A DNA stretch of 64,000 nt. It comes from Pseudomonadota bacterium (GTDB lineage: Bacteria > Pseudomonadota > Gammaproteobacteria > Steroidobacterales > Steroidobacteraceae). The notes beneath the pieces are model-generated. The model saw nothing but the letters and a program-made list of their open reading frames with translations, was not told the origin of the DNA and made no database searches. The stretch covers positions 1 to 64,000 of the forward strand of contig JAFAGC010000009.1 of assembly GCA_023423065.1 (NCBI GenBank), read 5' to 3'. How positions within the stretch are numbered: the stretch's first letter is position 1; each line of letters begins with the position of its first letter. A program made the translations under genes and the position numbers. Of this stretch, positions 8,598 to 18,200 are shown piece by piece.

Positions 8598-9179
8598 ATG
8601 CCTCGCAGTGTTGATCGCTACCTGGTCGCGTCCCTCGAATTCGAGGGAGTCCTCCGTGCCTGCCTGCATCGCTACGCGCGCAACGCCGCGGACGTCGACG
8701 AACTGCTGCAGGACACCTATGCGCACCTGCTCGCGGCCGGCAGTGCCACGGGACGGGAAGAAGTCCGCTCGATCCGCGCCTTCGCGCTGACCGTCGCGCG
8801 CAACGTCGCGTTGTCGTGGCTGAGGCACCGGCAGGTGGTGCCGATCGAGCTGGTCGCCGACCTCGAAGCGCTCGAACTACTCGACGAGACCGGCCAGGTC
8901 GACGAGATCGTGAACACGCACCAGGAACTGGCGTTGCTCAGCGAGGCGGTGTCCAGGCTGCCGGCCCGTTGCCGCCAGGTGTTCACGCTGCGCAAGGTGT
9001 ACGGCCTTTCGCAGAAGGAAATCGCCGCGCAACTCAGCATCTCCGAGAACACCGTCGAGCAGCACCTGGCCAAGGGCATGCGCCTGTGCAGCGCCGCCCT
9101 CGCCAATTCTCCGGTCGCGGAGCGACGTTCCCCGTGGTTCGACCGCTCACGCCGCCGCGGCGTGGGGCAGTCTTCGTGA
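8598..9179 (+). CDS. ECF RNA polymerase sigma factor (FecI type)
   Basis: About 193 residues. Region 2 is seen in DVDELLQDTYAHLL and the following Arg/Trp-rich helix (RNVALSWLRHRQ); region 4 is a helix-turn-helix, LSQKEIAAQLSISENTVEQH. Such factors direct polymerase to genes for a TonB receptor when released by a FecR-type regulator. The FecR-like gene begins at a GTG overlapping this stop (GTGA) and a receptor with an STN signalling domain follows, completing a cell-surface signalling set. ATG 8598 is given; ATG 8580 is in frame but its AAGGA is too close to the start codon, so the start is uncertain. Confidence 0.9.
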   Translation: MPRSVDRYLVASLEFEGVLRACLHRYARNAADVDELLQDTYAHLLAAGSATGREEVRSIRAFALTVARNVALSWLRHRQVVPIELVADLEALELLDETGQVDEIVNTHQELALLSEAVSRLPARCRQVFTLRKVYGLSQKEIAAQLSISENTVEQHLAKGMRLCSAALANSPVAERRSPWFDRSRRRGVGQSS

Positions 9180-10144
9180 AGGCGAAGGAGCGAATCGAAC
9201 ACGACGCAAGCGTCTGGCTCTCCAAGTTCGATGCGCGCGGCGGAGAGCCCGAGAACGACGAGGAGTTCAATCGCTGGATCGAGGCGGACATCCGTCACCG
9301 CGTCGCCTATCTACGTCTCGAGGCGGCATGGCGCCGCGCCGAACGGCTGAAGGAACTCAAGCCTCTCGACCAGTCGGTCAATCCGGATCTGCTCGCGGCG
9401 TCGAAGCCGCCGCGCTGGCGCCGATGGCCCATGGCGGCGGCGGCCGGTCTCGTGACCCTGGTGGCCTGCGCGGGAGTGTGGGCGGCCTGGTTGAAATACG
9501 ACGGTGAACGCTACGAGACGCACGTCGGTTGCCGCACGCGCATCGTGCTCGAGGACGGCAGCGTCATCGATCTCAACACCAACAGCGAATTGCGCGTGCG
9601 CTTCAACGACGAACGCCGCGACATCAAGCTGTTGCGCGGCGAGGGCCGTTTCCAGGTCGCGCACGACGCAGCCCGGCCGTTCGTCGTTTCGGCGGCGGGC
9701 GCGGACCTGCGCGCCGTCGGGACCGAGTTCAGCGTGCGGCTGCGCGACTCGAAGCAGATCGACGTGATCGTGGCCGAGGGCACGGTCGCGATCGCATCGG
9801 AAAGCGAGCCGGAGCATCCACCATTGAATGCCGGTGACGCCGCGGTGGTGATCCGGGACCACGTATCGGTCAGCCGGCTCGAACCGCAGGTGCTCGCGCA
9901 GCGACTCGCCTGGACCACGGGGCGGCTGGAATTCCGCGGCGAATCGCTGGCCTTCGCCGTCGAGGAATTCAATCGCTACAACCGCCGGCAGATTTCACTC
10001 GCCGATCCGAAGCTCGCGCAGCTACGGGTCGGAGGAAGCTTCAAATCCACGGATCCGGACAGTTTCGCAGCGGCGCTCGCGAGCACTTTCGGTCTGAAGG
10101 TCGACACTCGCGAATCGGAGGACATCGTTCTGCGGTCGCCGTGA
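9176..10144 (+). CDS. FecR-type anti-sigma regulator
   Basis: About 322 residues, GTG start overlapping the sigma gene stop. The cytoplasmic N terminus (1-80) has the DUF4880-type pattern (ASVWLSKFDARG ... FNRWIEADIRHRVAYLRLE). A single membrane span lies near residues 85-107 (MAAAAGLVTLVACAGVWAAW). The periplasmic FecR domain has RIVLEDGSVIDLNTNSELRV and LLRGEGRFQVAHD, and the C terminus carries the signalling (DUF4974-like) region. It should hold the ECF sigma factor until the receptor's STN domain signals ligand binding. Confidence 0.9.
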   Translation: MKAKERIEHDASVWLSKFDARGGEPENDEEFNRWIEADIRHRVAYLRLEAAWRRAERLKELKPLDQSVNPDLLAASKPPRWRRWPMAAAAGLVTLVACAGVWAAWLKYDGERYETHVGCRTRIVLEDGSVIDLNTNSELRVRFNDERRDIKLLRGEGRFQVAHDAARPFVVSAAGADLRAVGTEFSVRLRDSKQIDVIVAEGTVAIASESEPEHPPLNAGDAAVVIRDHVSVSRLEPQVLAQRLAWTTGRLEFRGESLAFAVEEFNRYNRRQISLADPKLAQLRVGGSFKSTDPDSFAAALASTFGLKVDTRESEDIVLRSP

Positions 10145-10183
10145 AACAGTCCTCCGCGGTGTGAGGGACACCGCGGCGAAGTC

Positions 10184-12943
10184 GTGAATGTCGAGGGGGT
10201 TGCGAGATTGGGGGTACATCGCACGTTCCGCCGGTTCGCCCGGAAAGCGCCCGCGACGCTGGTCGCGCTGGCGCTGGCCGGCGTCGCGCGTGCGCAGGTT
10301 CCTTCGTTCGAAATCCCGACCCTGGATGCGGATGCCGCGCTCGCGGCCTTCAGCCAGCAGTCGCAGCTGCAGCTCGTGTTCGATTACGACGCCGTGCAGG
10401 GCATTCGCACGCATCCTGTTTCGGGCTCGCTGGGCGTCGCCGACGCGCTGGGCCGAATGCTCAAGTGCACGGGACTCGCGTTCGAAGTGGTCAACGAGCG
10501 CACCATCAGCATCGTGCGCGACTCGAAGACCCGTTGCGAGTCCCGCAAGCCGGCGCGCAGCCACGACGTTTCGCGGCTGAACCGCGGCGCGCGGGCCCGC
10601 AGCGAGGACTCGCGGCCGGAGGACGAGTCTCACCACCTCGGTCGCGGGGCGATCGACGAAATCGTCGTCAGCGCCGAGAAACGCGACCGCTCCTTGCAGC
10701 GCAGCGCGCTCGCCGTCACGGCGCTCGACGCCCACACGCTCGAAAATCAGCAGCCCAGCGACCTGCGCAGCCTGACGACGCTCATCCCCAACTTCCAGAT
10801 CGGCATCAGTTCGACACAGGCTGCGTTCGATCTCGCCCTGCGCGGCATCGTCTCCACCAATCGCACGGAGGCGGCCGATCCGGCCGTGGCATTCCACGTC
10901 GACGGTTTCTATTCGCCGCGGCCGCAGGGCGCGACGATGCTCATCCACGATCTCGAGCGGCTCGAGGTCCTGCGCGGGCCACAGGGCACGTTGTTCGGGC
11001 GCAATTCGAATGCCGGGGTGATCAACGTCGTCACCGCCAAACCGCGGCTCGGTCAGGAGTTCGGCGCGATCGACGTGACCGCGGGCAGCTACGACCTGAG
11101 ACGCGTGAAGGGTCACTACAACCTGCCGCTCGGCGACACGTTCGCGCTGCGCGCGTCCGCGCACGTCGAGCAGCGCGACGGCTACATCGAGTTCCAGCCG
11201 GGCTCGGACGTCCCCGCGGGTACCGCGCGGTATGACGACAGCAACCGGCTCGGCGTGCGCCTGTCGGGCGTGTGGGAGCCCGATGACTCCTGGTCCGTGT
11301 TCGCTTCGCTCGAGCGGTTCGCGGACCGCGGCGCGGGCACCGTGCCCGTCAGCCTGCGGCCGGCGCCGGGCGAGCGGCTGCGCTCGGCGCTGATCACGTC
11401 CCCGGGCGAGCTCGACATGAAGAACGACACGCTGCACCTGCGGACCGACTACCGGTTTTCGGCCGGTGAGTCCCACGACCTGGAGCTCTCCTATCTATTC
11501 GGATGGGCGCGCATGACGCGCGAGAACGTCATCGACCAGGACACGGGACTCGCACTCGATCCGATCCTGCGCGCGCTGCCCGACCCGCCGCTGCCCGCGA
11601 CCTACGACGAGGAGCGGCGCACCGCCGAGTCGGAGTTCGTGTCGGTGCAGCACGAAATCCAGCTCAAACCACTGACGGAAGGACCGCTCGAGTGGATAGT
11701 CGGCACGTTCTTCTACCGGGAGGACAACTCGGCGCGCGTCGACTTCGACATCATGGACGACCGCGGCGGCATCCCGGGCGTCGTGGACGACGGCGACGTG
11801 CGATTCGCGCAATCCTTCATCCAGCCGAACCGCTCCCTGGCGGCGTGGGCGGGCTTCGGCCAGCTCACCTGGCACGCCGGCGCGCGCACGCGGTTCACGG
11901 TCGGAGCTCGCTATACCGAAGACACCAAGAGGGACGTGGGCGGCGTGATCCTGGTTTGTCCCGCGGCCGGCGCGACCATCGGTGATGGCGGTTTCATCCT
12001 CGACGGCATGCCGACGCAACAGATCCCGATGTCGCCCGACCCGGACTCGTCCGAGCCTGTCCCGGGCACCTGCCGCGTGGCGATGCACAACGACGCGAAC
12101 GTCGACTGGTCGAAGGTGACTTACACGGCGCGCGCGGAGTACGACTTCAGCGATGCCCTGCTCGGTTACACATCGACGAGCACGGGATACAAGTCGGGCG
12201 TCATCCAGGATGGCGGTACGCATGCCGGTCCGGAAGAAGTCGTGAACTACGAGCTCGGACTCAAGGCGACCTTGCTCGACGGCGCAATGGCGATCAACAA
12301 CGTCGGCTTCTTTTCAAACTACTCGGACATCCTGCGCGCGCGGCTCGAATATGACGCTTCGGGTTTTCAGCAGCTCGTCACGCGCAACGCGACCCGCGCG
12401 CACATCCTCGGCGTGGAATCCGAGCTGTTGTGGAAGCCGGTGAGCGACGGCACGTTGCAGGCGGTGTTCACGTGGCTCAATGCCGAATACCGCGACTTTC
12501 CGACGGTCGACACGCAGTACTACGTGCCCACCGATCCCCTGAGCCCGGTCGTAAACCTGCGCGGCAACAAGCTGCCGTTCGCGCCCGAGATCACGGGCGC
12601 GCTCGCCTACGAACACGTCATCCGCCTGCCGAACGGCGCCCGTCTCGTTCCGCGCCTGCAGGCGAAATACCAGAGCGAAATGTTCCTCACGGATTTCAAT
12701 CGTCCCTCGGATCGGCAGTCGGCCTACACGCGCACCGATCTCGGACTTCGTTACGAGACCACTGATAGCTGGGCCCTGGAAGCCTACGTGCTCAATCTCG
12801 AAGACGAAGCCGTAAAGAACAACGTCGACCTGCGCGCCAGCAGGCCCGGCACGGGAGGTGTGCCCGGATTCCCCGGCGTCGCGCGTGCGTTCTTCGATGC
12901 GCCGCGCACGTACGGCGTGCGGCTGTCGATGCGGTTCGACTGA
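10184..12943 (+). CDS. TonB-dependent transducer with STN signalling domain
   Basis: About 919 residues from a GTG start. After a signal region (to about residue 37) comes an STN/secretin-N domain (FEIPTLDADAALAAFSQQS through TISIVRDS, about 42-115), the module that contacts a FecR periplasmic domain. A TonB-box-like IDEIVVSAEKR precedes the plug (LEVLRGPQGTLFGRNSNAG) and a large barrel that ends in Phe-Asp. Gene order sigma-FecR-receptor, all on the plus strand, supports control by the neighbouring pair. The plug and barrel look like the large Caulobacter-type receptors used for sugars, aromatics or siderophores; the ligand is not evident. The precise start is uncertain because no strong ribosome binding site is seen. 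Confidence 0.92.
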   Translation: MNVEGVARLGVHRTFRRFARKAPATLVALALAGVARAQVPSFEIPTLDADAALAAFSQQSQLQLVFDYDAVQGIRTHPVSGSLGVADALGRMLKCTGLAFEVVNERTISIVRDSKTRCESRKPARSHDVSRLNRGARARSEDSRPEDESHHLGRGAIDEIVVSAEKRDRSLQRSALAVTALDAHTLENQQPSDLRSLTTLIPNFQIGISSTQAAFDLALRGIVSTNRTEAADPAVAFHVDGFYSPRPQGATMLIHDLERLEVLRGPQGTLFGRNSNAGVINVVTAKPRLGQEFGAIDVTAGSYDLRRVKGHYNLPLGDTFALRASAHVEQRDGYIEFQPGSDVPAGTARYDDSNRLGVRLSGVWEPDDSWSVFASLERFADRGAGTVPVSLRPAPGERLRSALITSPGELDMKNDTLHLRTDYRFSAGESHDLELSYLFGWARMTRENVIDQDTGLALDPILRALPDPPLPATYDEERRTAESEFVSVQHEIQLKPLTEGPLEWIVGTFFYREDNSARVDFDIMDDRGGIPGVVDDGDVRFAQSFIQPNRSLAAWAGFGQLTWHAGARTRFTVGARYTEDTKRDVGGVILVCPAAGATIGDGGFILDGMPTQQIPMSPDPDSSEPVPGTCRVAMHNDANVDWSKVTYTARAEYDFSDALLGYTSTSTGYKSGVIQDGGTHAGPEEVVNYELGLKATLLDGAMAINNVGFFSNYSDILRARLEYDASGFQQLVTRNATRAHILGVESELLWKPVSDGTLQAVFTWLNAEYRDFPTVDTQYYVPTDPLSPVVNLRGNKLPFAPEITGALAYEHVIRLPNGARLVPRLQAKYQSEMFLTDFNRPSDRQSAYTRTDLGLRYETTDSWALEAYVLNLEDEAVKNNVDLRASRPGTGGVPGFPGVARAFFDAPRTYGVRLSMRFD

Positions 12944-12970
12944 GTCGGGCGAACGGAAGTGGACTTTTCG

Positions 12971-13720
12971 TCAGGGCCTGTCCGCTTTCGCGCTTACTTC
13001 GACCACGAGCGAAGAACGGAACAGGAACGCCAGGATTTCGGCCAGGCGTTCGCCATCGATTTCGGCGAGAGTCATCGCAGCCTCGAGCGGCTCACCCGAG
13101 GAAAGCGCCGAGAGGAACGCGAAGAGGTCCGGCGCCAGCGACTGAACCTCGGTGACTCCGTCGCTCATGTGGACCATGCCGTATTCCGGTCCCAGAGATT
13201 GTTCCATCGGCGGTGCATTGTCGAACTGATTGGCTTGCCACACCGAGTAGATGGGGTACGGCGAGGAAATCAACCGCACGGACGGCTGCAACGTGAAGAC
13301 GACGCGCGCCAGTTCGGCCGGCGCGAAATTCGCGAGGGCATCGACGCCGACGGCAGGATCTGCGCGCGCCACCGCGGCCTCGCACCGCGCCCACTCGAGG
13401 CGCGCGAGGTCGGCCAGCCATTCGTAGTCCGTGCCGCGCAGGTGTGCCGCGAGAAATGCAGAGAAGTCCCGGCCCGTCCAGTGAAGGTCGCCGCTGCGCG
13501 ACGGAAACGCGGCGCGGTAATGAAACGCGAGCTGGCGGAAATAATCCTCGCCGACCCGCCGGCGCACGACCGGAAAGATCTGCTCGAGCGCGGTGCGGAA
13601 CACGCTGCGCGTGTTGTTGCGGTACACGTCGAGGTTCGCGGCGGGCGTGACGGCACAGATCGCCGACGGATCGCGCAGCGCATTCGCGAAGGATTCCTGC
13701 AGGTCACGCAGCGAGGCCAC
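12971..13720 (-). CDS. bufC: bufferin partner protein BufC (DUF2063)
   Basis: A 249-residue DUF2063-type protein. The N-terminal part (LRDLQESFANALRD ... LDVYRNNTRSVFRTALEQIF) matches the family, as does the central FPVVRRRVGEDYFRQLAFHY. Its start at 13720 lies inside the end of the MNIO gene (17-base overlap), so the two are probably coupled. In bufferin and related RiPP clusters this protein partners with the MNIO enzyme to recognise or present the precursor peptide. It ends 27 bases from the end of the convergent receptor gene. The symbol follows bufferin naming and is assigned from context and family resemblance, not from a search. Confidence 0.85.
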   Translation of the reverse strand: MASLRDLQESFANALRDPSAICAVTPAANLDVYRNNTRSVFRTALEQIFPVVRRRVGEDYFRQLAFHYRAAFPSRSGDLHWTGRDFSAFLAAHLRGTDYEWLADLARLEWARCEAAVARADPAVGVDALANFAPAELARVVFTLQPSVRLISSPYPIYSVWQANQFDNAPPMEQSLGPEYGMVHMSDGVTEVQSLAPDLFAFLSALSSGEPLEAAMTLAEIDGERLAEILAFLFRSSLVVEVSAKADRP

Positions 13721-14564
13721 GCGTCCTCTCGAGTAGTTGGTCGGCGCGCGCCGCTTCGGCGGCGAGCACCGACAGTTCCGGAATCCGGGTGTCCCACTCG
13801 ATCAACGTCGGCAGCGGTCCGAAACGCTCGATCGCGAAGGCGTAGAGTTCCCAGACGGCATCGCAGACGTTCGAGCCGTGATCGTCGACGAGCACGCCGC
13901 CGTTGTCGGCGTGACCGGCGAGGTGGATTTCCCGGACTGCCTCGCGTGGCAGTCCGCAGATGAAGGCGCGTGCATCGAGTCCGAGGTTGCGCGAACTCAC
14001 GTACACATTGTTCACGTCGAGCAGCAGCCCGCAGCCGCTCTCGCGCGCGACGGCCGCGAGGAACTCCCATTCGGGCAGCCGGGACTCCGTGAACGCGACG
14101 TAGGCGGAAACGTTTTCGATGAGGATCTGGCGGCCGAGGAAATCCTGCGCCTCCCGAACCTGGCGGGCCAGCAGCTCGACGGCCTCGTCGGTGTAAGGCA
14201 GCGGCAGCAGGTCGTTGAAGTGCTCGCCGCCGACGTGACCCCAGCAGGCATGTTCGGATACCAGCGCGGGTTCGTAGCGGCGGATCGCGCCGCGCACGCG
14301 GGCGAGATGTTCCCGGTCGAGGCCGTCGGCGGATCCGAGGGCGAGCCCGACGCCGTGCAGGCTCAGTGGGTAGTCAGCCCGCGCCCGCAGCAGCGCGCGC
14401 GCCGCGGAACCGCCTTCGTGGAAGTAGTTCTCGGTATGCGCCTCGATCCAGCCGACGGGCGGATGCTCGCGCAGCAGCGCATCGTGGTGAATCGACCTGA
14501 GGCCGATCCCGGCGCGCGCCGGAATCGGCCCCAGCGGCACACCTCGGGTATCGAGGCGTGTCAT
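13704..14564 (-). CDS. bufB: MNIO-family enzyme BufB (DUF692)
   Basis: About 286 residues, starting at ATG 14564. It has the DUF692/MNIO pattern: GIGLRSIHHDALL at the start, WIEAHTENYF, LHGVGLALGS, SEHACWGHVGGEHFNDLLPL, ILIENVSAYV, LLLDVNNVYVSS, IHLAGHAD and LIEWDTRIPEL. The Glu, His, Asn and Asp residues in these blocks are the expected iron ligands of multinuclear non-haem iron oxidases that modify Cys residues in peptide precursors. It lies 16 bases after the DUF2282 precursor gene and overlaps the DUF2063 gene, giving a three-gene bufferin-type operon. Upstream in-frame Met codons run through the precursor gene and are rejected. Confidence 0.92.
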   Translation of the reverse strand: MTRLDTRGVPLGPIPARAGIGLRSIHHDALLREHPPVGWIEAHTENYFHEGGSAARALLRARADYPLSLHGVGLALGSADGLDREHLARVRGAIRRYEPALVSEHACWGHVGGEHFNDLLPLPYTDEAVELLARQVREAQDFLGRQILIENVSAYVAFTESRLPEWEFLAAVARESGCGLLLDVNNVYVSSRNLGLDARAFICGLPREAVREIHLAGHADNGGVLVDDHGSNVCDAVWELYAFAIERFGPLPTLIEWDTRIPELSVLAAEAARADQLLERTRGLAA

Positions 14565-14580
14565 TCGTCCTTCCTTCGGG

Positions 14581-14844
14581 TCAGGCCGCCGGCTTCTTCT
14601 CTTCCGGGACCTTGCCGCCCATCTTCTCGCACTCGCCCTTCGGCACGTACTTCCACTCGTTCGGATCCTTGTCGGTCTTCGCCTGTCCGGCGCACGCGTG
14701 CGACGCGGTGCCGCAATCGTTCTTGCCGGCTTCGGCGACACCGAGACACTTTTCCTTGGACGCGGCGTCGCCGGCGATGGCGGCGGTGCCCATGGCGAGC
14801 AAGCTGCCGACGGCCGAAGCAATGGCGATGGTCTTGAGATTCAT
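14581..14844 (-). CDS. bufA: bufferin precursor peptide (DUF2282, BufA1 type)
   Basis: An 87-residue exported peptide. GGAGGAG lies just before ATG 14844. Residues 1-24 are a signal peptide (MNLKTIAIASAVGSLLAMG, then TAAIAG). The mature part has four Cys in a DUF2282 spacing: KEKCLGV, KNDCGTA, HACAGQ and GECEKMGG, and a Lys/Glu-rich tail. Bufferins are RiPPs whose Cys are altered by the MNIO enzyme and which sequester copper in the periplasm; the metal here is inferred from the family. It is the first gene of the operon, and the long upstream gap presumably holds its promoter. Confidence 0.88.
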   Translation of the reverse strand: MNLKTIAIASAVGSLLAMGTAAIAGDAASKEKCLGVAEAGKNDCGTASHACAGQAKTDKDPNEWKYVPKGECEKMGGKVPEEKKPAA

Positions 14845-15225
14845 GAAACTCCTCCGGATTGTTGTTTGGTACGAGAGGCTGGACCCGGCGACCCGCCGGT
14901 TTATTTCGCGGCCGGTCGCAAACTTCCAACGACTCGTCCCGCGCGGCGCGCATGTTCCTCCTCCCGGGAGCGGGCGGGCAATATTTGCCATTACGCGACA
15001 ACCCGGCGGTGGTTCGAGGGTGGACCTATCCATCCTCTCCCGGCTTCGGGCGGCTTCCGCGTATACGGGAATGACCGGTTCCTTTTTTCGGGCCGGTTGT
15101 TATGCTCCCGGCCATGGATGCGCGCGAACCTCCGCACGCATCGAGGGATAGACAGAAGAACAGCTGCCGCCCAAAGGCATCGAAATGATCACGGAGCCGG
15201 CAGCCCTCTCTTGCAGGAGGGATCG
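14845..15225. promoter_or_regulatory. 381-base divergent intergenic region
   Basis: This gap separates the bufferin operon (leftward) from a TonB receptor gene (rightward), so it must contain both promoters. I could not identify a convincing sigma-70 or ECF promoter pair, a Fur-box-like palindrome or a conserved small gene. A 24-codon frame beginning near 15114 has no ribosome binding site and is not called. The receptor's ribosome binding site AGGAGGG is at the right end. Confidence 0.4.
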
Positions 15226-18200
15226 ATGATTCCATTTCGCGTGCGCGGCTCGAGCCGCGCAGCGATTTTCTCCTGCCTGACGATCGTCGGCCTCAGCGCC
15301 GCACCGGTTTCGGCGGAAGAGTCCGGCAACCCGCAACGGTCCGAAGAGGAAGTCGTCGTCACCGGGACGCGTATTCCCCGCGACAGTCACGACAGGCTCG
15401 AACCGGCTTCGGTCATCACGTCTGACTACATCCGCTCGCGCGGCCTCACGAACGTGGCCGATGCGCTCAACCAGGCGCCCGGTTTCGGCATCGGGACGAC
15501 CCCCGACGGCGACCAGTCGAACTTTGGTCCGGGTCTCAACTTCGTGAACCGCTTCGGTCTCGGCAGTCACCGGACCTTGACGCTGGTGGATGGCCGGCGT
15601 TTCGTGACTTCGAATCCGCCCGCCGCCTTCGGTCCCGCGCCCCCGGGCGCGCAGGTCGATCTCAACGTCATCCCGGTCGTGCTGGTCGATCGGGTGGAGA
15701 CCTTGTCCATCGGCGGCGCGCCTGTATACGGATCCGACGCGATCGCGGGCGTCGTCAACGTCAGGCTCAAGCGCAATTTCGAAGGCATTCATGCCTTCGG
15801 CCAGTACGGCGTGCTCGAAGACGGCGGCATGCCCAGCGAAACCTTCGGCCTGGTGGGTGGCTGGAATTTCGCGGGGGAGCGCGGCAACGTCACGGCGTCG
15901 ATCCAGCACAGCGCAACCGACGGCGTGCTCGCGATCGACAACCCCCGCTTCGCGTCGGCGTACACGTTCGCGGCGAATCCCTTCGCGAGCGCGATCGCCG
16001 GGCAGATCGGACGCACGCCGGCCAACGATGGCCGCGTCAATCCCGACATTCCATTCAATACCGGCAGCGACGACGGCATTCCGAACTCCGTGCTGATCCG
16101 CGACCGACGCAGCTTCCTGCTGAACTTCGGCGGCGTGGCGCTGCCCACGGGCGCCAACAACCGGGCGGATGGACGGCTGCGCTGCTTCGGCGCGGCGAGC
16201 GACACGTGCCTGCAATTCGCGCCGAACGGCGAGCTCGTGCCGTATGACCCGGGCACCAACTTCAGTGGCTCCATCGCATCCGGCGGCGACGGCATGTACC
16301 TCGCCTCGACGCTGCAGCTTTCGACCGATCTGAAACGCGACACGGTCACCGCGAGCGGGCGTTTCGAGGTGACGGACGGCGTCGAGCTGTTCGCCGATGT
16401 GCTCGCGTATCGCGCCGAGGCACGCGAGCTCGTGGACCAGCCGACGTACAACTCCGCGGCGTTCGGCACGAGTTCGAGCGGTGCGATCACGCTGCCCATC
16501 GCGCACCCGGCCCTGACCGACCAGGCTCGCGCGACATTGGCGGCCCTGCAACCGGCCGGCAGCACGTTCCGCCTGTCGCGCGCGAACCGCGATCTCGCCG
16601 GTAACGAAGCGCGTTCCGAAAACGACCTGCTGCAGATCGCGGCCGGGGCGCGCGGCGAATTCTCCCTCGCGGCGCGCAGCTTCGACTGGGAGGCCTACGT
16701 CAATCTCGGCCGCAACGACACCACGTATTTCTTCCAGGCACTCGACCGTCGGAAATTCGTGAACGCACTCAACGTCGTGTCGGTGGGCGGGCGGCTCGAA
16801 TGCAGCGTCGATCCCGGTTATGCGGGACTTGCGGGCGGAGTCGTCACGGTGGGGGGCGAAGGCCCGGTGGCCGATGCCGCGTGCGTGCCTCTCGACATCT
16901 TCGGCGAGGGGCGTGCTTCGCCCGAGGCGCGCGTCTACGTGACGAGCCTGCAGAAGGTCGATTCGGAAATGGACCAGCGCGTCTTCAACCTGAACGTCGG
17001 CAGCACCGCGTTTGCGCTGGCCGCGGGCGACGTCCGCTACAACATCGGCTTCGAACATCGGCGCGAGAGCGGTGCGTTCCGGCCCGACGAATTCCTCGAG
17101 GCGGGTCGCGGACGCTCGGGGTCGATGGCGGCGATCGGCGGGTCGTTCTCGACCAACGAATTCTTCGGCGAAGTCGTCGTCCCGCTGTTCTCGGAACGCA
17201 ACGCGTTGCCCGCGCTCGCGGATCTCACGCTCACCGGCAAGGCGCGCCGCGTCGACAGCTCGCTGAACGGCGGCTTCACTTCGTGGACGGGTGGCCTGCA
17301 GTGGTCGCCGGTGCGCGGATTCCAGCTGCGCGGCAACGTCACTCGCTCGATGCGTTCGCCCGCGATCGTCGAGCTCTATCTACCCGTGACGCCGCGGTTC
17401 ACGACGGTGGACGATCCGTGCAGCACGGGCAATCTCGGGGCGGGCGGCGACCGCCAGGACGCACGCACCGCGAACTGCGCGGAATTCTTCGCGGAGTACG
17501 GCCTGCCGTCGGATGGTTCGTGGGTGTCGAACGCGACGACGTCGAGCGTCGAAGGCACGGTGCAGGGCGACCCGGACTTGCGCAACGAGCGCGCCGACTC
17601 CTGGTCGGCGGGCTTCGTGTTGCAGCCCGAAGGCCTGCGCGGCCTGCAGCTCGCGGTCGACTGGGTGGATGTGCGCATCGAGGACGTGATCACGAACCTG
17701 TTTTCGGGCGACCTCGCCCGGGCGTGCTTCGACAATTACTCGTACCCCAACCACTACTGCGACTACCTCACCCGGCATCCGCCGGGCTCGCCGCTGGCCG
17801 GCCAGATCTCGTTCGTGCAGTCGGGCTACGTGAACGGCGCGTTCCAGTCGATGGAAGGCATCACGGCGGAAGGCCGCTACCACCACGACTTCGGCGGCCC
17901 CGGGGAATTCGGTATCGCGATGAGTTATTTCGGCCTGCGCCAGGAGCTGGGCTCGGCCACGGGCCTCGTGACCACGGACACGCTCGAGACGATCGGCAGC
18001 CCGAAACATTCCGCGCAGGTTCTCCTCACCTGGCGGCGCGGACGATTCGGCGCCGGCTGGCAGACCAACTACGCGAGCGAGCAGCTCTATAACCGCGCGT
18101 TCGACATCGAGGCGCGGGATATCCTCGAAGTGGGATCGAGCACCACCCACGATCTGTCCGCGAACTTCGCGGCCACCGGAAACCTGAAGATGTGGCTGGC

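Noticed and set aside
15114..15188. 24-codon frame between the bufferin operon and the receptor
   Set aside because: No ribosome binding site, no hydrophobic or leader-peptide features.
14698..15225. Upstream extension of the third TonB receptor
   Set aside because: The extension overlaps the bufferin precursor gene and lacks a signal peptide; AGGAGGG before ATG 15226 marks the real start.
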